A stretch of DNA of 64,000 bases from Diploscapter coronatus (taxonomy: Eukaryota > Nematoda > Chromadorea > Rhabditida > Rhabditidae): assembly GCA_964036155.1 (NCBI GenBank), contig OZ038422.1, positions 5,851,201 to 5,915,200 on the forward strand. Reading direction: 5' to 3'. Of this stretch, positions 36,801 through 51,902 are shown piece by piece. A program made the position numbers and the translations under genes. The notes below the pieces were generated by a model. The model had not been told where the DNA came from. It did not search any database and saw only the letters and a program-made list of their open reading frames with translations. How positions within the stretch are numbered: position 1 is the first letter of the stretch; every line of letters begins with the position of its first letter.

Positions 36801-39800
36801 ATGTGTGAAATGGTCAAAGAATAATATGCAAATCGAAGAGATTGAGAGAAGAAAACGGTCAATTTGCATAGATTCTACTCAGGTGCATAGTGAATTCTCC
36901 AGTGAACTACCGGAACCGTGGGGCTTTCGATTAGAAACTCACTTGCGCGAGTTAACAGCCTTTGTGTAGGGAGTAATTATTTTGAAGAGGCAAGATAACT
37001 AACAGCATATTCACAATTGAAGTTTTGGAATCAGTTTCAAGTGAGTAGTAGCCTTTAAAAATGCTATCAAGTTCTCAAAGAATTATTATTTAGTCTAAAT
37101 CGGGAATAGGCAAAATTAAATTTTTAGAATTCGAAAGTTAAATCGAAGCAAAAATTAGTATTCCAAAAATCTGAGAATAAATTGGAAAATGAAATTTGAA
37201 TTTCCTTACTTGCAGTTGCTATTTCGCCTTTCCCTATGCTAAATATAGCCTAACGAGTAAACAAGCTCATCTACAACATTCGTTCTGCCATCTAACATCC
37301 ATCAACCATTTCTTGCCGGCAGATGAAAGATTTACGGTGCCGTTTCTTTTCCTGCCCTACATCTCCAAATCCCTGATCTATATCCTCTGATATGTGCAGC
37401 AGCACACCCCTGTCTTCTTGTATTTTTCTCGCCTGCCCTTTGTAACAAGGTCATCGCATAAGTCAAGTAGGCTGACTTTGCTGCAGAACGACTGAATTAA
37501 TCACTGACGGAAGAGGAGACGAAGAAGTGCATTCGGATGCATCAAGCACTACAAATACGCGCAAATTAGCGACTGAAAGAGCATGGAAGAAGTGGAAGAT
37601 AGAAACAGAAATTGCGTGACCCAATGATGATAATCAATGTAAACGAAGTGTTCCTGTGGCCCCGAATTTGCGATGTACTGGTAGAATGGTTGAAAGACTT
37701 GAAGAACTAATGGCGAATATAAGAATCAATTTTCGATTTCCAGAAAGTTTTTAACCTTCATTTCGAAACTATCTATTTCAAAAACATCTAGTTTTGGTTA
37801 TGGCTTTCTTCAATTTTAGCAAACCTTGACATGGAAAATAATTACTTTCTTCAGCAGGAAAGTTCAAACTTGTCGCGAAAGATGAGAGGGTTTCAAGAAA
37901 CAGGTGAAAAACTTGTCAAACAATTCTGAAACAAATTTTGCCGTAAATAATTGACAATATGAAGTAGGAATATTGGAATGACCTCCAGAGTGCTGCGGTA
38001 AGTCAAAACATTCGGGAATACAATGATGAGAGAGTGAGAGAGGAAAAGCGAAGGAAAGTACAAAGAGAATGAAAGGGGTTCCAAAATAAGTAGAATTATT
38101 GATCAAGACTATGAATTTCGAAAATACGATAAATCAAATGAACTTTAAATATAAAATTGAAGTTTTCAAACAATTCAATTCATGAATAATATCTTAGGAA
38201 ACATATTTTGCGCCTCATTTGAGTCATAACGACTCCATTTGTTTTCACTAAACCCTTACATTCTACCCACTGCAAACTTCGTCTCCCTTCAGGCTGACTG
38301 CCTTCCTCTAGTAATCTGACAGTTCGGTAACAAACGCCTTTCGCATCGTCACAATCATTTTTCATCAGAAGCAACGCCGCCTGCAGAGTTTTCAGCACTT
38401 AACTGGTTTCATCTCCTCACAGTATGGCGCTAATCCGTCTGATTCAAGGCTAAATCCGTAAACACTCTCAGATGCCAGAAATAAGAATTCTGAAGAATAT
38501 TAACGTTCAAATAATGAACATTAAAATATGTAATAAAAGAACGGTTTGGGTCAGGAAAGGTCAAACATTTCATCTAAATTTGAGCAAAGTAGGTAAAAAA
38601 TCAGTAGAATAAAAACGAAGCGAAGTTATGCACCTTTCTGCCATCATAAAAGTAATTTTTTGTAAATTTTTATCGAATATTACTGGCAAGTCTAGAAAAG
38701 ACCTAACGTGTGTAATGACGCCAGCAGCTATATATTTTGTTCTAAAATTAATCGGACAAGAGTGTCCAAAATATCATTCTTTCAAAAATAGCATATTTTA
38801 CGAGACATTTGCGTTCAGACTAGCTTCTTCGTTTTACTTCATACCGACCAAAAGTAACCGTTGCCTGTTTCCCAATAGACGGTCTATAGTGAGAAAGGAA
38901 AGACTAGAGGAATGGAAGATGAAGGCAGGAAAGTGAACGAATGGGAATGGATAACTGCATGCAGTCTACGGTTCAATAAAAGCCACTAGTAGTCCAGATC
39001 CAAACAGCGTTCCTTCCCTAATGCAACCCTAACTTTATCCCGCTTAACGCTCTTCCATTACTCATCCTTATCTCTTCTTGATACATCGTCCAATCACTCA
39101 TCTTCGGCAAGGCGTAATGCCCTCTCGCAATACTTTGTCTCGAATCATGGAAGATAAAGGGTGAAGATAGTCCACAGAAGGGGGAGATATTCTGAGAATC
39201 GGACAAACTTTCTCTGCCTATGACAGCATATAATTACAAGTTGCGCTGCACGATAACATGATTCATGACGGATGGTCGAATGCAAGGCAGAACGTAGATG
39301 CTGCAAGGAGATAATGGAAAATCAATGAACAGAAAAATGATGTAGAAATGGGTTCACGAAAAGTTAGCTACATTACAGAAAATATCTCAAAACCCATGAA
39401 AGAAAATCGATTGGTCAGTAACCGCAACAGAAGCTAAATAAATGGACCAGACATAATGACCGGTATCTAGATTATTAGCATAAAGACAGCCTTCTGCACG
39501 AGGGAAAGGGAGTGTTCATTGTTGTGACTTTGTTCCTTAACTACTCTCAATCGCATTGGTCATTGGGTCTGTGTTCCGTCTGTCTTTATGCAGAGTCTCT
39601 AAGAAAACATTCATCTGCAAGGTCAGAAATGGGCTAAGAGCTGGATGAGAAAGAACTGAAGAACGAGAGAAACTGTAGGAGGTTAAAACAAAGGAAGGAG
39701 AGTGTGAAAAACGACCTGTACAAATACGGTTGTCTCTAAATGCACACACGCGAGAACGAACCACTCAACGACTTTATCCGATATTTCATCAATCAATTGA

Positions 39801-42800
39801 TTCGTTGCAAAATCTAAGCTTCGAAAAGTCTTTCAGAAAACAGAGTTTTGCCGACTTCTGTAAAGAACTGAAGATTATAGCTGAAGAAATTCGTAACGTT
39901 TGTTTTAATGGAAAGTTAATGAACAAATTTGCCAACAAGCCTTTAGTGGATTATTCTGGTTAAGTGTGGTCCGTGAGAAAAATTTGACTTAGGTCTTGAC
40001 TAGCCATGGAGAAATTTTCAAATGATTTTTTTTTCCAATAACGTCAAACAGAACCCAAATACATGTGTACTTGGAATACTGAAAAATCAGGGAATGGAAT
40101 GGAATGAAATCGATAATTCGACTCAATACCACAAGTAAATGGATGAACGCGTAGATTGAAATCTAAGATTTGTGAGATAATTTAGGTCTTCAAAATATTG
40201 AAAACCCAGGTTCTGCGATGAAGCATGCAACTTGACGATACGAGGCAATACGGAACGAGTCTGTCTCTTCTGGATTAGAGAAGGAGAGGAGAAAGAAAGG
40301 GAGGGAGGGAAATGGAAAGATTGAGAGATAAAGAATAGAAGAGGGCAGAGAGGAAGAAGTGAGACGATCGAGGCAAATGGAAACAGAAAAAGAGGGAGAA
40401 ATGATGAAACCTTGTGAGGCAGAGTAACGACGACTTCTTTTGTCTTCTCGTAAAACAGCCACTCTCTCAGGGCATCGGCTTCTTCCCAAAACGAATTTTA
40501 TTTATCGACTTCCCAAGATCGACCTCTTCAACCCTGTCGAATGATTGTCATTCGAGTGCAATGGACATAAAATTCCATTGAAGTAAACAATATATGGCAT
40601 TGTTGGATGATATTATTATGCATGCATAATTGAATCAAGCTGTTTGAAGCAAGGCATAATTTCGAGTGAGATAAAATCTTTGAAACTTCGATTGAAAAAT
40701 ACAAAATTAGGCAGTTCTCCCACTCTTTCATTTATAAGAAGTTGGTAGAAAAAATATGTTGTTCACCATTTATGCAAAATGTTTTAAATTGGTTTTGCCT
40801 ATGTTCAAGATTCTCCCTTCATTATAGAGATCAAAAGTGATGAGGTTAAATATGTGTGGGAAATTATCGAAACACGAAAAAACTTTGAATTTATGAAGTC
40901 TGCTGATTCGGTATTTCAAAGATGTTCTCGTATTTGGGGGAATAGTCAAAATCTAAGCATGTTTGGCATTGAAGTGACTCCAGCCTCAGATCATATCTCG
41001 TAATTTATTCGCTTGTTCTGACTCGCCTCTCTGTCATTTAGCTGTGCAGATCTTAACGCCAAGAATTGCAAATCTGACAGGATAGGGTCATATTAGTATT
41101 TGTCAAGATTAGGCTCGTGATATGTAAAATCCGGGGCTTACAGAAGATAATATTCAGAGAATAAGGGTTAGAAGCATTGAATATAACATCATGTGCAAAT
41201 TTCAATACTCAATTTCGAAAATATTCGATTTAGCGTGCTGAAGTGAAAATAAATCGTCCTTCGATTTCGTTTACACGCATTTGATGAGTAGACTTTCAGG
41301 TATCTGCGAATGAGGATAAAAACCAGCAGCTGAAAAAACGTCTTAGCCTGCCAAGAGACTAAACGAGCTGTTTCTCCAAGGACAGTTCGAATGCAAGCTG
41401 TATTTCTGCCTGCCTTTCTAGCCAATTTTACCCAAACCTACACCGAAATCGCAGCTAATTTATAATTAAGAAAGGAACCACAGCGGCACTAGCTTCTAAC
41501 GTGCAAATTGGTTCAATACATGGGAGAGGGAAGCATTACGCCAACTGCTGCAAAAATAGAGTTGCCATGAATTCGATGAAAATCCAGCATCTACACGTCA
41601 TTAGAACTGTCAAATCTTCTACGAGTGAAAACGCTTTGCTAATTATGAACGGAAAGATGTTACTTCAGAATTTACAAGGGAAATTATTCAATTTTGATTA
41701 GTAACTCGGATACCTCACCACGCCGTTGCCACATCGAAAGAAAATCTCACGACGCTTATCGGAATTCACACTGTGTATCATCCAAAGAAATGGAAATCAA
41801 ATTAGAGGGATGGCCAACCTTTCCTACAAAACTAAATCCTTCCCTTATTCTCTTTTAAATTATTCTATTCTCATCGATCAAATTATGTAAATTGCCTAAT
41901 TGAAAAAGTTTGAGAAAAAATGTTTAAAAAATATCATACTCTGATGATGGAAGAACAAAATCACAAGCTGAGAACCGATTTCTGCAAAATAATAAAATGC
42001 GGTGAGATTTCGGAATGCGTGTGATTAGCTTTATTCACAATGGGGCGGCAGCAAAATGAGATATCCAAATAACCCTCCAGATTTACTAAAAAAGTGAAGT
42101 TAAAAATGGAATTTACGATTGCATCGCTGCAGTAAAACTTAGGACAAACACAGGCCAGTGAAATTTTTCTCATTCGGTCATTTCAAATATTTACCATAAT
42201 ATTACTGAAGAAATTAATAGTGAGGGTAAAATTATATGTTCTGAAATCGAGTAATCAATCGATCATCTCCACAAAATCATCAGTGTTTTGCCAGAATAGG
42301 ATTCCTCAAATTTCTATCACTGAGATGTATGATTCCTTATTTACTCATCGACAAGAGCGGAAGTGAAAGTGGATTCGATGGACTTGAAGGTGTGAAGATA
42401 TGACGAAAAGCTGCATTTGAGCATGGAAATCAGAAGAAAAAGGAGGACTGAAGTAGTGCAGAGAACACTGCGCAGAGGGCTGTTTAGCACTTGGAGAGAT
42501 GGGTTATGGTCAGTTGAAAGGGTGAAAAAGTGATCGAAAGAATGGACGAAGAATAGAAATAGAGACAATGAGAGAAGAAAAGAGGAAAAATGATAGCAAA
42601 TGCGAGAAGTGAGGGAAAAGGGGAAGGGGAACAAGCACGAAGTGAAGAACGATTCAGAGCTCGGTTGGACACTCAAGTAGTTGAGAGATGGACATAAGAA
42701 AGGGTGAAATGGTCGGAACTGCAAATGGAGAGATCTCAACAACACTTCATTATACACAACAATACTCCGACAGCTTCAGAGCGTAATCGATTATGCTAGC

Positions 42801-44688
42801 AAATTTTCAGGATTATCTTGTTGTGATTAGTCTTAATGAAAAATGAACACAAAATTTAAAGGTTCTAACTTCTAAGTACAGAAAATTATCGTTTATAAAA
42901 ATGTCAAAAAAAAAAAACTATATATATATATAGATGGATTTTAGGAAATTATTCCAATTAGGACATCTTGAAACTGAGACACGAAATTTCAATCTTCATC
43001 TCCATCTAGTCACAATGCACTATCTCGATCCCAATCTCTGCAATAATTGTGCAGAAACCCAAAGGGAAGGGAGCCTTGGCAATGCTTACAGATCAGTCCA
43101 ATGCTTTGTCCTTGCTCTCCTTTGCTCTTTGGCAGAGCATATTAATGAGTGAGCTTTGAATGAAATAAAGAAGACTTATAAAGGAAAGAACAATGTGCAT
43201 GCAGGGATTAATCCGCGAGAATCGTCAATATGACCCTCTTTCGCGAAACGTGCATCGGGTTATTATTTGTTGGTTAATTTTTGTTTAGAAATGGAAAATT
43301 TTCAATTATTGTAGGCATACATTAACTGGATAAAAACAAGTCAATAATCCCTTGACAAAACGCTAAATCTTGAGATTTTTATTTGGTTCGAATAAGGCCA
43401 ACATATCACACAAATTTTAAAACCTCGGCGATTTATTGTGAAGAAAACTTTTCAATTGGCAGTAAGTATGAAAGCATAAGAAAATCATAACCTATTTTAT
43501 TATTTTAGGCACAAATGAGACGTTTTCGAAACTAAATATCGAAAGGGTAATCGAAATTTCTCCCCGATATTTTCTGTATCAAGATTGCTCAAATATCACT
43601 GAAATCAGGATTTCGTCTCACTCTTGTTTCTCAATCTACCGACTACGTCTGGAATTCCACAGTGTAATTCGACGTTAGCATGCGAATTGGTCCATTCCCA
43701 CGGTTCTTTTTTCCATCTTGACGATGCCTGAGCAGCGAAAGTCCATCCACAAATACACTATGTGAAGGGCTACAGCATCACGCAAGTAGACAGCTCCTTA
43801 TTTGTCTCAAAATGTAGACTTTAATCGTTTTTTTGTTTTTTTTTATATAAACATTTTGAATGAATCAGTCTGATAATATTACTTTTCTTTCAAGAGTAAA
43901 ACTTTTCATTGTCATCATGCTGGTTAAAATTCCGATTCCTGTTCATCCTCGCATTCATTGGCAAAGAAGTGATATTAAACATATCCGTCGATCCTCTCTT
44001 GTTCCTTTATCCAGCTCTAAATCTCGAATTTCGTTATATTCTCACTTCTCATGCCCTCTTCACCCCCTGCTCTATCTCCATTCCAGCCTCGTTTTGGAAC
44101 TCGGGCCACTTTGTCGCTCTGCCTTCGTTTCCCTGTCCTGGTGTGCGCGTCCCAAATAAACCCCAGCGGAATTGCAACTTATTTTTCATCGATAGTTCGG
44201 ATTCGTTTTCGTTCAGTCAATTTTTATATTTTTCGGAATAAGAAATGTTATTCTCATTTGAGAAATGATTGAATTTGGATGTTATCTTTTAGAAAGGAAA
44301 AATGTGCGAAATTTTTATACAATTTCTCCGAACCTGAGCCAGGATAAATCCGAAGGCATTTGAACAGGCAAAGGCGAGAAGGGAAGGGAAGAGAGTAAGT
44401 CGTCAGAATCTAATTATGCGGCTGGTCTGCTTGCTTTGCCCCATGCTTCTGCCTTGTTGTGAGGCCTTTTTCGTATGTCGACCCGAACCTAACCCTAAGA
44501 AGATGCAAAGCAAGACAGACTTGCTTTCTCTGGCCCTTCCATCCAGCCACCCAGTCGCTACTCTGTCCGCTCTATCAGATTTACTCTCCCCACTCTCAAA
44601 TAGTTTAGTTTTGAGTCTCAGAATCGATTTTCGTCCATTCGTGCGTAAACTTTTTGGCTTAGATTTCATGAGACGCAATTTGTCTGAT
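33879..44688. other. Long gene-poor tract, pyrimidine-rich on the minus strand
   Basis: About 10.8 kb in which no gene could be assembled. G/A-rich + strand blocks (about 35340-35960, 37850-38090, 40260-40400, 42360-42740) give spurious Ser/Phe-rich minus-strand frames. 34220-34320 is C/T-rich on +. Exon-like stretches are 39730-39963 (+) and 38372-38268 (-, acceptor CTCTGCAG, then AALLLMKNDCDDAKG, donor GTAGAA). The tract may include long introns of the small minus-strand gene that starts at 45294, or outron and regulatory DNA of the Skeletor-like gene. Confidence 0.45.
39730..39963 (+). other. Orphan open frame, coding-like
   Basis: A 77-codon + frame without ATG ends in TAA at 39961-39963. 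The second half, following an internal TTTCAG, has a regular amphipathic pattern (FADFCKELKIIAEEIRN, then GKLMNKFANKPLVDYSG) and is followed by a possible GTTAAG donor. It may be an exon of an undetected gene or a decayed fragment; I do not recognise it. Confidence 0.25.
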
Positions 44689-45294
44689 TCAATTCCTCTG
44701 GTTGAAAATCTGCAATTTCATAAAATTTGCTCTTATAAGTCGTGCAATATTTCCAACCTCGATGACGAAAATACTTTCAGTTTCTGGATGTTCATAGTGC
44801 CTGTTGCCAGATAGATGTAACGACACGAAATCTGCATCTATCGATTTCTCTAAACAAACAACCCTCTCAAAAAGTATCGCTTCTTCGAGGCAGAGAAATG
44901 AGGCTTCTGGCCGATTTCCTCATTTTGATGCTCCACGACTCACATCTCTTCGTCAAGGCATTCAATTCCATGCAAACACATCAAAGAGCGTAAGAATTAA
45001 TGAACAATTTTTGTAATGATGTGCTACAATTTAAAAATGGATGAATCGATGCTAGAATACATGAGTAGCAAAATCTGAATGACGCAAAGATAGGAAAAAA
45101 GCGAACCAACTTCTAATGAAGCTCTGTCAATGTCTTTACTATTTAGTTTACAAGGAGAGCTCACCTAATGTCATATCGCTTTTCGATGGGTCCATAGCGT
45201 TATTCGCCAAAATTTTTGATGAATAACGCTCGTCCTCCTTTCGGTTGCACTTTTCGACTTCAGATTCGTGATCAGGACAGTTGAAAATTCTCAT
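44689..45294 (-). CDS. Possible small gene or 5' exons of a minus-strand gene, unidentified
   Basis: The exon 45294-45165 starts with ATG and runs 43 codons of charged, varied sequence (CPDHESEVEKCNRKEDERYS) to a good GTGAGC donor. 44831-44758 follows in matching phase after GATGCAG and reads FVSLHLSGNRHYEHPETESI. A short last piece, 44709-44689, follows ATTGCAG and gives six codons and TGA, for a 74-aa product. Alternatively the second exon splices in phase to a far exon such as 38372-38268. No family recognised. The first exon is more secure than the rest. It would be head-to-head with the channel gene. It overlaps pyrimidine-rich DNA on the opposite strand. Confidence 0.38.
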
Positions 45295-45426
45295 GATGAA
45301 AAAATCAAGATGAAACGCAGTATGGCATTAGATGATTCTTCTTGTTAGAAGACATTGCCAAGAATAAATTGAATTCGAAAAATCGGTTCAATTTTTGGCA
45401 TTTTTCTAGCAATAGTTCAATTTCAG

Positions 45427-47636
45427 ATGTGCAAATGACACTGAAATTATGGATTATCTGCTTGTGGAAAATAATTCAACGTACCAAAAAAATCGATTGC
45501 CGACCACACCAGTTGAAGTTCGAATAGAAATATGGGTGCAAGAAGTCACTTCGCTATCAGAAATGACACAGGATTTTGAGATCGGTATTTTTCAAGAAAA
45601 AGGTTGAAAATAACCAACAATCTTTTATTCAGATCTGTATATGAATGAATATTGGACAGATCCACGTCTTTCATATGACTTCCTTTCGCCCTGTCAACGG
45701 AATCTGTCATTTGACTGGGTCGTCATGCAGGACATTTGGACTCCAAACACGTGTTTTGTAATTTTCTGTTACAAATTCTAAACGAACAATGATCGTTCAG
45801 ATCAATTCAAAGCATGCTCAACTTCATAGTTCGCCTTTCACTAACGTTTTTCTCATGGTATTTCCAAATGGTAAGCGATAATCTTGCAGATTTCTAAATT
45901 GTTCCACAAAATTCAGGATCAGTTTGGTCAAATTGGAGAATAAAAAGCACAGGGCCTTGCAAAATGAACATATCGAAATTCCCGATGGACGACATCGAAT
46001 GTCAACTCATTTTCGAGAGCTACAATTACAACAATGTGAGATCTTTCAAACTTTTCGAGAAAAAGTTCGAATTACCAAATGTTCTAATGACTCAAATACG
46101 ACTTTACCATGCAGCCATCATATAATTTAGCTTAAAAATTTCAACCTGAACAACTTTAGAGAGAAGTAAAAATGCGATGGAACAGCAATCCATATATCCA
46201 GTTCAAGAATATTTCTCTGCCCGAGTTCGACATGAAGTCCTTGAAATTGTCTAGAGAAACGAGGGTAAACAATTTGTCTACAGAACTCTGAAATAATTTC
46301 CAATTGCAGGAATATGCAGCAGGGTAAGTACCGTAACCATGGAATTATTCTCGATTGCTTATTCACAACATTTTTCACTTATTTCGTTAGTTTGAAAATA
46401 ATCTATCTTTCAATCTAGGTATTGGGATGAGCTGAAAGCAACATTTTACTTTCGTCGAAGGTATCAATGGTATCTATTACAAGGTAGATTTTTGTTTTTC
46501 GATAGAAGAAGTAGCTTGGTCTTCATGGTATTTTCTTGCAGGTTACATTCCAACCTACATGACGGTATTCATTTCATGGATCTCCTTCTACCTCGGGGCC
46601 AAAGCAATTCCTGCGAGAACAATGATATGTAAGTAAGCGTTTGCGTGAAAATTTTGTGACACTTCATTTTAGGTGTAAACGCTCTACTCGGTATGTGCTT
46701 CTTTCAATTATCGCTTTTTAGAATAACGATCCATTGTGATTTAGCTATGAACTTCCAATTTGGAAATATTATGAGAAATCTACCTCGTTCATCTGATCTC
46801 AAGGTAAATCGCATATATTATAGTATGTTATGTTGAATGGATGGATTTGATAAATTTCAGGCCATTGATATTTGGATGATAAGTGGAATGCTATTTGTAT
46901 TCGCAAGTCTGGTGGAATTGGCTGTAGTCGGTTGGTTCATGCAGGAAGAGGCGAAACCGAGTTTCAGCAGAGACAACAGTCGGAGGTTTGTTAAATTTCT
47001 ATACAAAAATCGCTCCAATTCGCCAACTTGGAAGTCGGTTACCATCATAACCAGGTCTTGAAGTTTCGGACACGGTCCAGTTAAAAATGACAGCGAGAAG
47101 AGAAAATAAATAGTATGGAAAAGTACAGTGGCAGACAGCGAGAAAAAAAGATTAGAGTTTCCTCGCTTTTTTCTCGTTGTTTGCCATCGCACTTTTCCAT
47201 GCTATTTCTTCCCTCTTCTCGTTGTCACGTTTAACGGGAACGTGCACGAAACTTTAAAGCCTGATCATAACTTTTCACCATTTCAGATGGAATCTGAGCA
47301 AAACCTCAGTTATGGGCGAAGCTCCAAAGAAATCACGGAATTTGCAATATTGTGAATGCGTCGATTTCTACTCGAGGATAATGTTTCCTCGTAAGTAATT
47401 CTATAAAATTTCCATTAAAATGCAAACGCTTTAAACTAAGATTGTTTACAATTAAGTTTAGTAAATTTCACGAAAGTATTTATTTAATTGCAGTAGTCTA
47501 TTCACTTTACAATTTCTATTACTGGTTCATCTACATGAGGGCTTCGTTCGAATTATTGCCATATGAGGAAGGATTCGACCCGAACAATCCCATCATTGAA
47601 GTCAACGACTACGAAAAACAATATTTTCAAAGATAG
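45427..47636 (+). CDS. Cys-loop ligand-gated anion channel subunit (5' exon not found)
   Basis: This is a pentameric neurotransmitter-gated channel subunit of the plasma membrane. Thirteen exons fit in phase: 45427-45584, 45633-45757, 45801-45870, 45917-46035, 46160-46264, 46310-46323, 46419-46483, 46542-46628, 46673-46690, 46745-46803, 46861-46985, 47287-47390 and 47494-47636. They give 396 visible residues. Hallmarks in order: [28 protein letters not shown]; the 15-residue Cys-loop [15 protein letters not shown]; the pre-TM1 [20 protein letters not shown]; a PAR motif before TM2, which marks chloride selectivity; the TM2 end [13 protein letters not shown]3; a short loop; TM4 [16 protein letters not shown]2 starts TMICVNALLAMN where relatives usually have TLGV. 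It resembles nematode ACC/MOD-1/LGC-type channels; the ligand cannot be told. The first visible codon is split, so a signal-peptide exon ending in phase 2 lies upstream and was not located. Confidence 0.9.
47090..47235. repeat. Long intronic hairpin in the channel gene, about 65-bp arms
   Basis: The left arm (from GTTAAAAATGACAGCGAGAA) and the right arm (ending TTCTCGTTGTCACGTTTAAC) are reverse complements at roughly 80% over about 65 bp, with a 10-15-bp loop near 47160. Landmarks such as TGGAAAAGT in the left arm and ACTTTTCCA in the right arm pair exactly. It fills half of the 46986-47286 intron. Confidence 0.75.
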
Positions 47637-50623
<2,987 letters not shown>

Positions 50624-50795
50624 GAAAATTTACGAAGCTATTTTCGATTATTTTTCTTTGCAATTTGCATGTTTAAAAAATTGAACTTCTGAAGAAACTT
50701 CAATTCCGACTTTCATACTTGCAGATAATTTTGAAGAATAATGAGAAACAATTTCTTAAAGATAAAAATTGCAGGTCTATCCTTCCAAAATTCTC

Positions 50796-51560
50796 ATGCA
50801 CGGGCATAGCATTTCTGCCCAATTTCCTGTTTCTAAGTGAATTTTCTAAAAAAAAAAATGAAATTTGAGCAAATTTCAGTTTCGACCGCTCAGCGCCCAA
50901 ACGGACTCGCGTGATTTCGGTCGAAAAGGAGAATTCGCCCAAGAGCCTGTCCAATTCGAGTCTGTCCTTCTTACCGACTTCCTTTTTTCCCAGCTCGTCG
51001 CGGCGGGAGAACGTCAGTTATGCCACTACGAGGTTGGAAATTCGGAATTTCTTTTCTTCTGAAAGATAAATTGTAAGATACCTGAAAAATTCCGCTATTT
51101 CTCAATTTGTCAAATGTTATGTGAAGAAAGAAATGCTTTTCCTTATTCTCTTGTATTCCTCCCTAGCTCACATCATGCTATTTGTTCAATTTGCGAAGAT
51201 TCTAACTACTCACTTGAGAAAGTGATTGTTTAGCGTAGATGATCCTATGCTGAGACAACGCGTCTCGGTGGGAGATCGATGCATCTGCAATGGCCATCCC
51301 TGCACGGTGCGCTTCATTGGCTACCTTAAGGGACATGCCTCCATCTATGCTGGAGTTGAGTTTGTGAGTTTTCTAGTTTCGTAAAAAAAATTTTAGCGTT
51401 TAATGGTAACTTTCCAATTGTTCAAAATGAATAGTAAAAAATTTAGGACGAGAAAGTCGGAGAAGGGACAGGGGAGTTCGAAGGCGAAACAGTGTTCTGC
51501 ACTCCAGACGGCTATGCCGGGTTCGTCATTCTCTCTGGACTCAAAGTATTTAGGACCTGA
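50796..51560 (+). CDS. Small CAP-Gly domain protein, 145 aa
   Basis: CAP-Gly domains bind C-terminal EEY/F tails of tubulin and end-binding proteins. Four exons join in phase (50796-50836, 50880-51032, 51234-51363, 51447-51560) into 146 codons with TGA at 51558-51560. Residues 1-70 are Ser/Arg-rich and low in structure (SVEKENSPKSLSNSSLSFL). The CAP-Gly domain spans about 75-143: VGDRCICNGHPCTVRFIGYL, IYAGVEFDEKVG, TVFCTPDGYAGFVILSGLKV. The usual GKNDG groove motif is replaced by GEGTG. The protein ends at the domain, as in tubulin cofactor B, but has no ubiquitin-like domain. The start ATG lies 22 bp after a CAG acceptor. It follows the HSP70-like stop by 172 bp on the same strand, so the two may form a nematode operon. 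Confidence 0.78.
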
Positions 51561-51902
51561 TTAAAATATAATAACCTCACCCTTACCTAATTGCATATTT
51601 AACCTAGATATCTCACCCTCGATCTCTATAAATACTCCAATTTATCATTAATATTTTCATGCTCATAAACTCGTATTCATCTTCCTTCCATACAGCACAC
51701 ACTCCTCTACAGTCTCCTGAGATCAAACAGAACTCAACTATTATTGGCAAGGAAAAATCCAAGAGCATAAACGATATGATTCTTCGTGGTTTTATCGGAA
51801 AGATAAATAAGTGAAAAGATGAAAATGTTAGAGCATGCATGCTTATGAAAACGTCTTTAATTTCTGAACTATTCATTTATTAGCTAAATAAATAATTTAT
51901 TG
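51561..51902. other. AT-rich spacer
   Basis: It lies between the CAP-Gly stop and the inverted-repeat element. Nothing coding was seen. Confidence 0.6.

Noticed and set aside
42341..42757. 138-codon minus-strand open frame
   Set aside because: It is almost entirely Ser, Phe, Leu and Pro from a pyrimidine-rich strand, with no domain, splice context or codon pattern; the low-complexity DNA explains it.
44416..44814. 132-codon + frame starting with a signal-peptide-like stretch, considered as the missing 5' exon of the channel gene
   Set aside because: Its GTATGT donor would leave phase 0, whereas the first channel exon found needs phase 2; joining them gives an immediate stop. The DNA is pyrimidine-rich.
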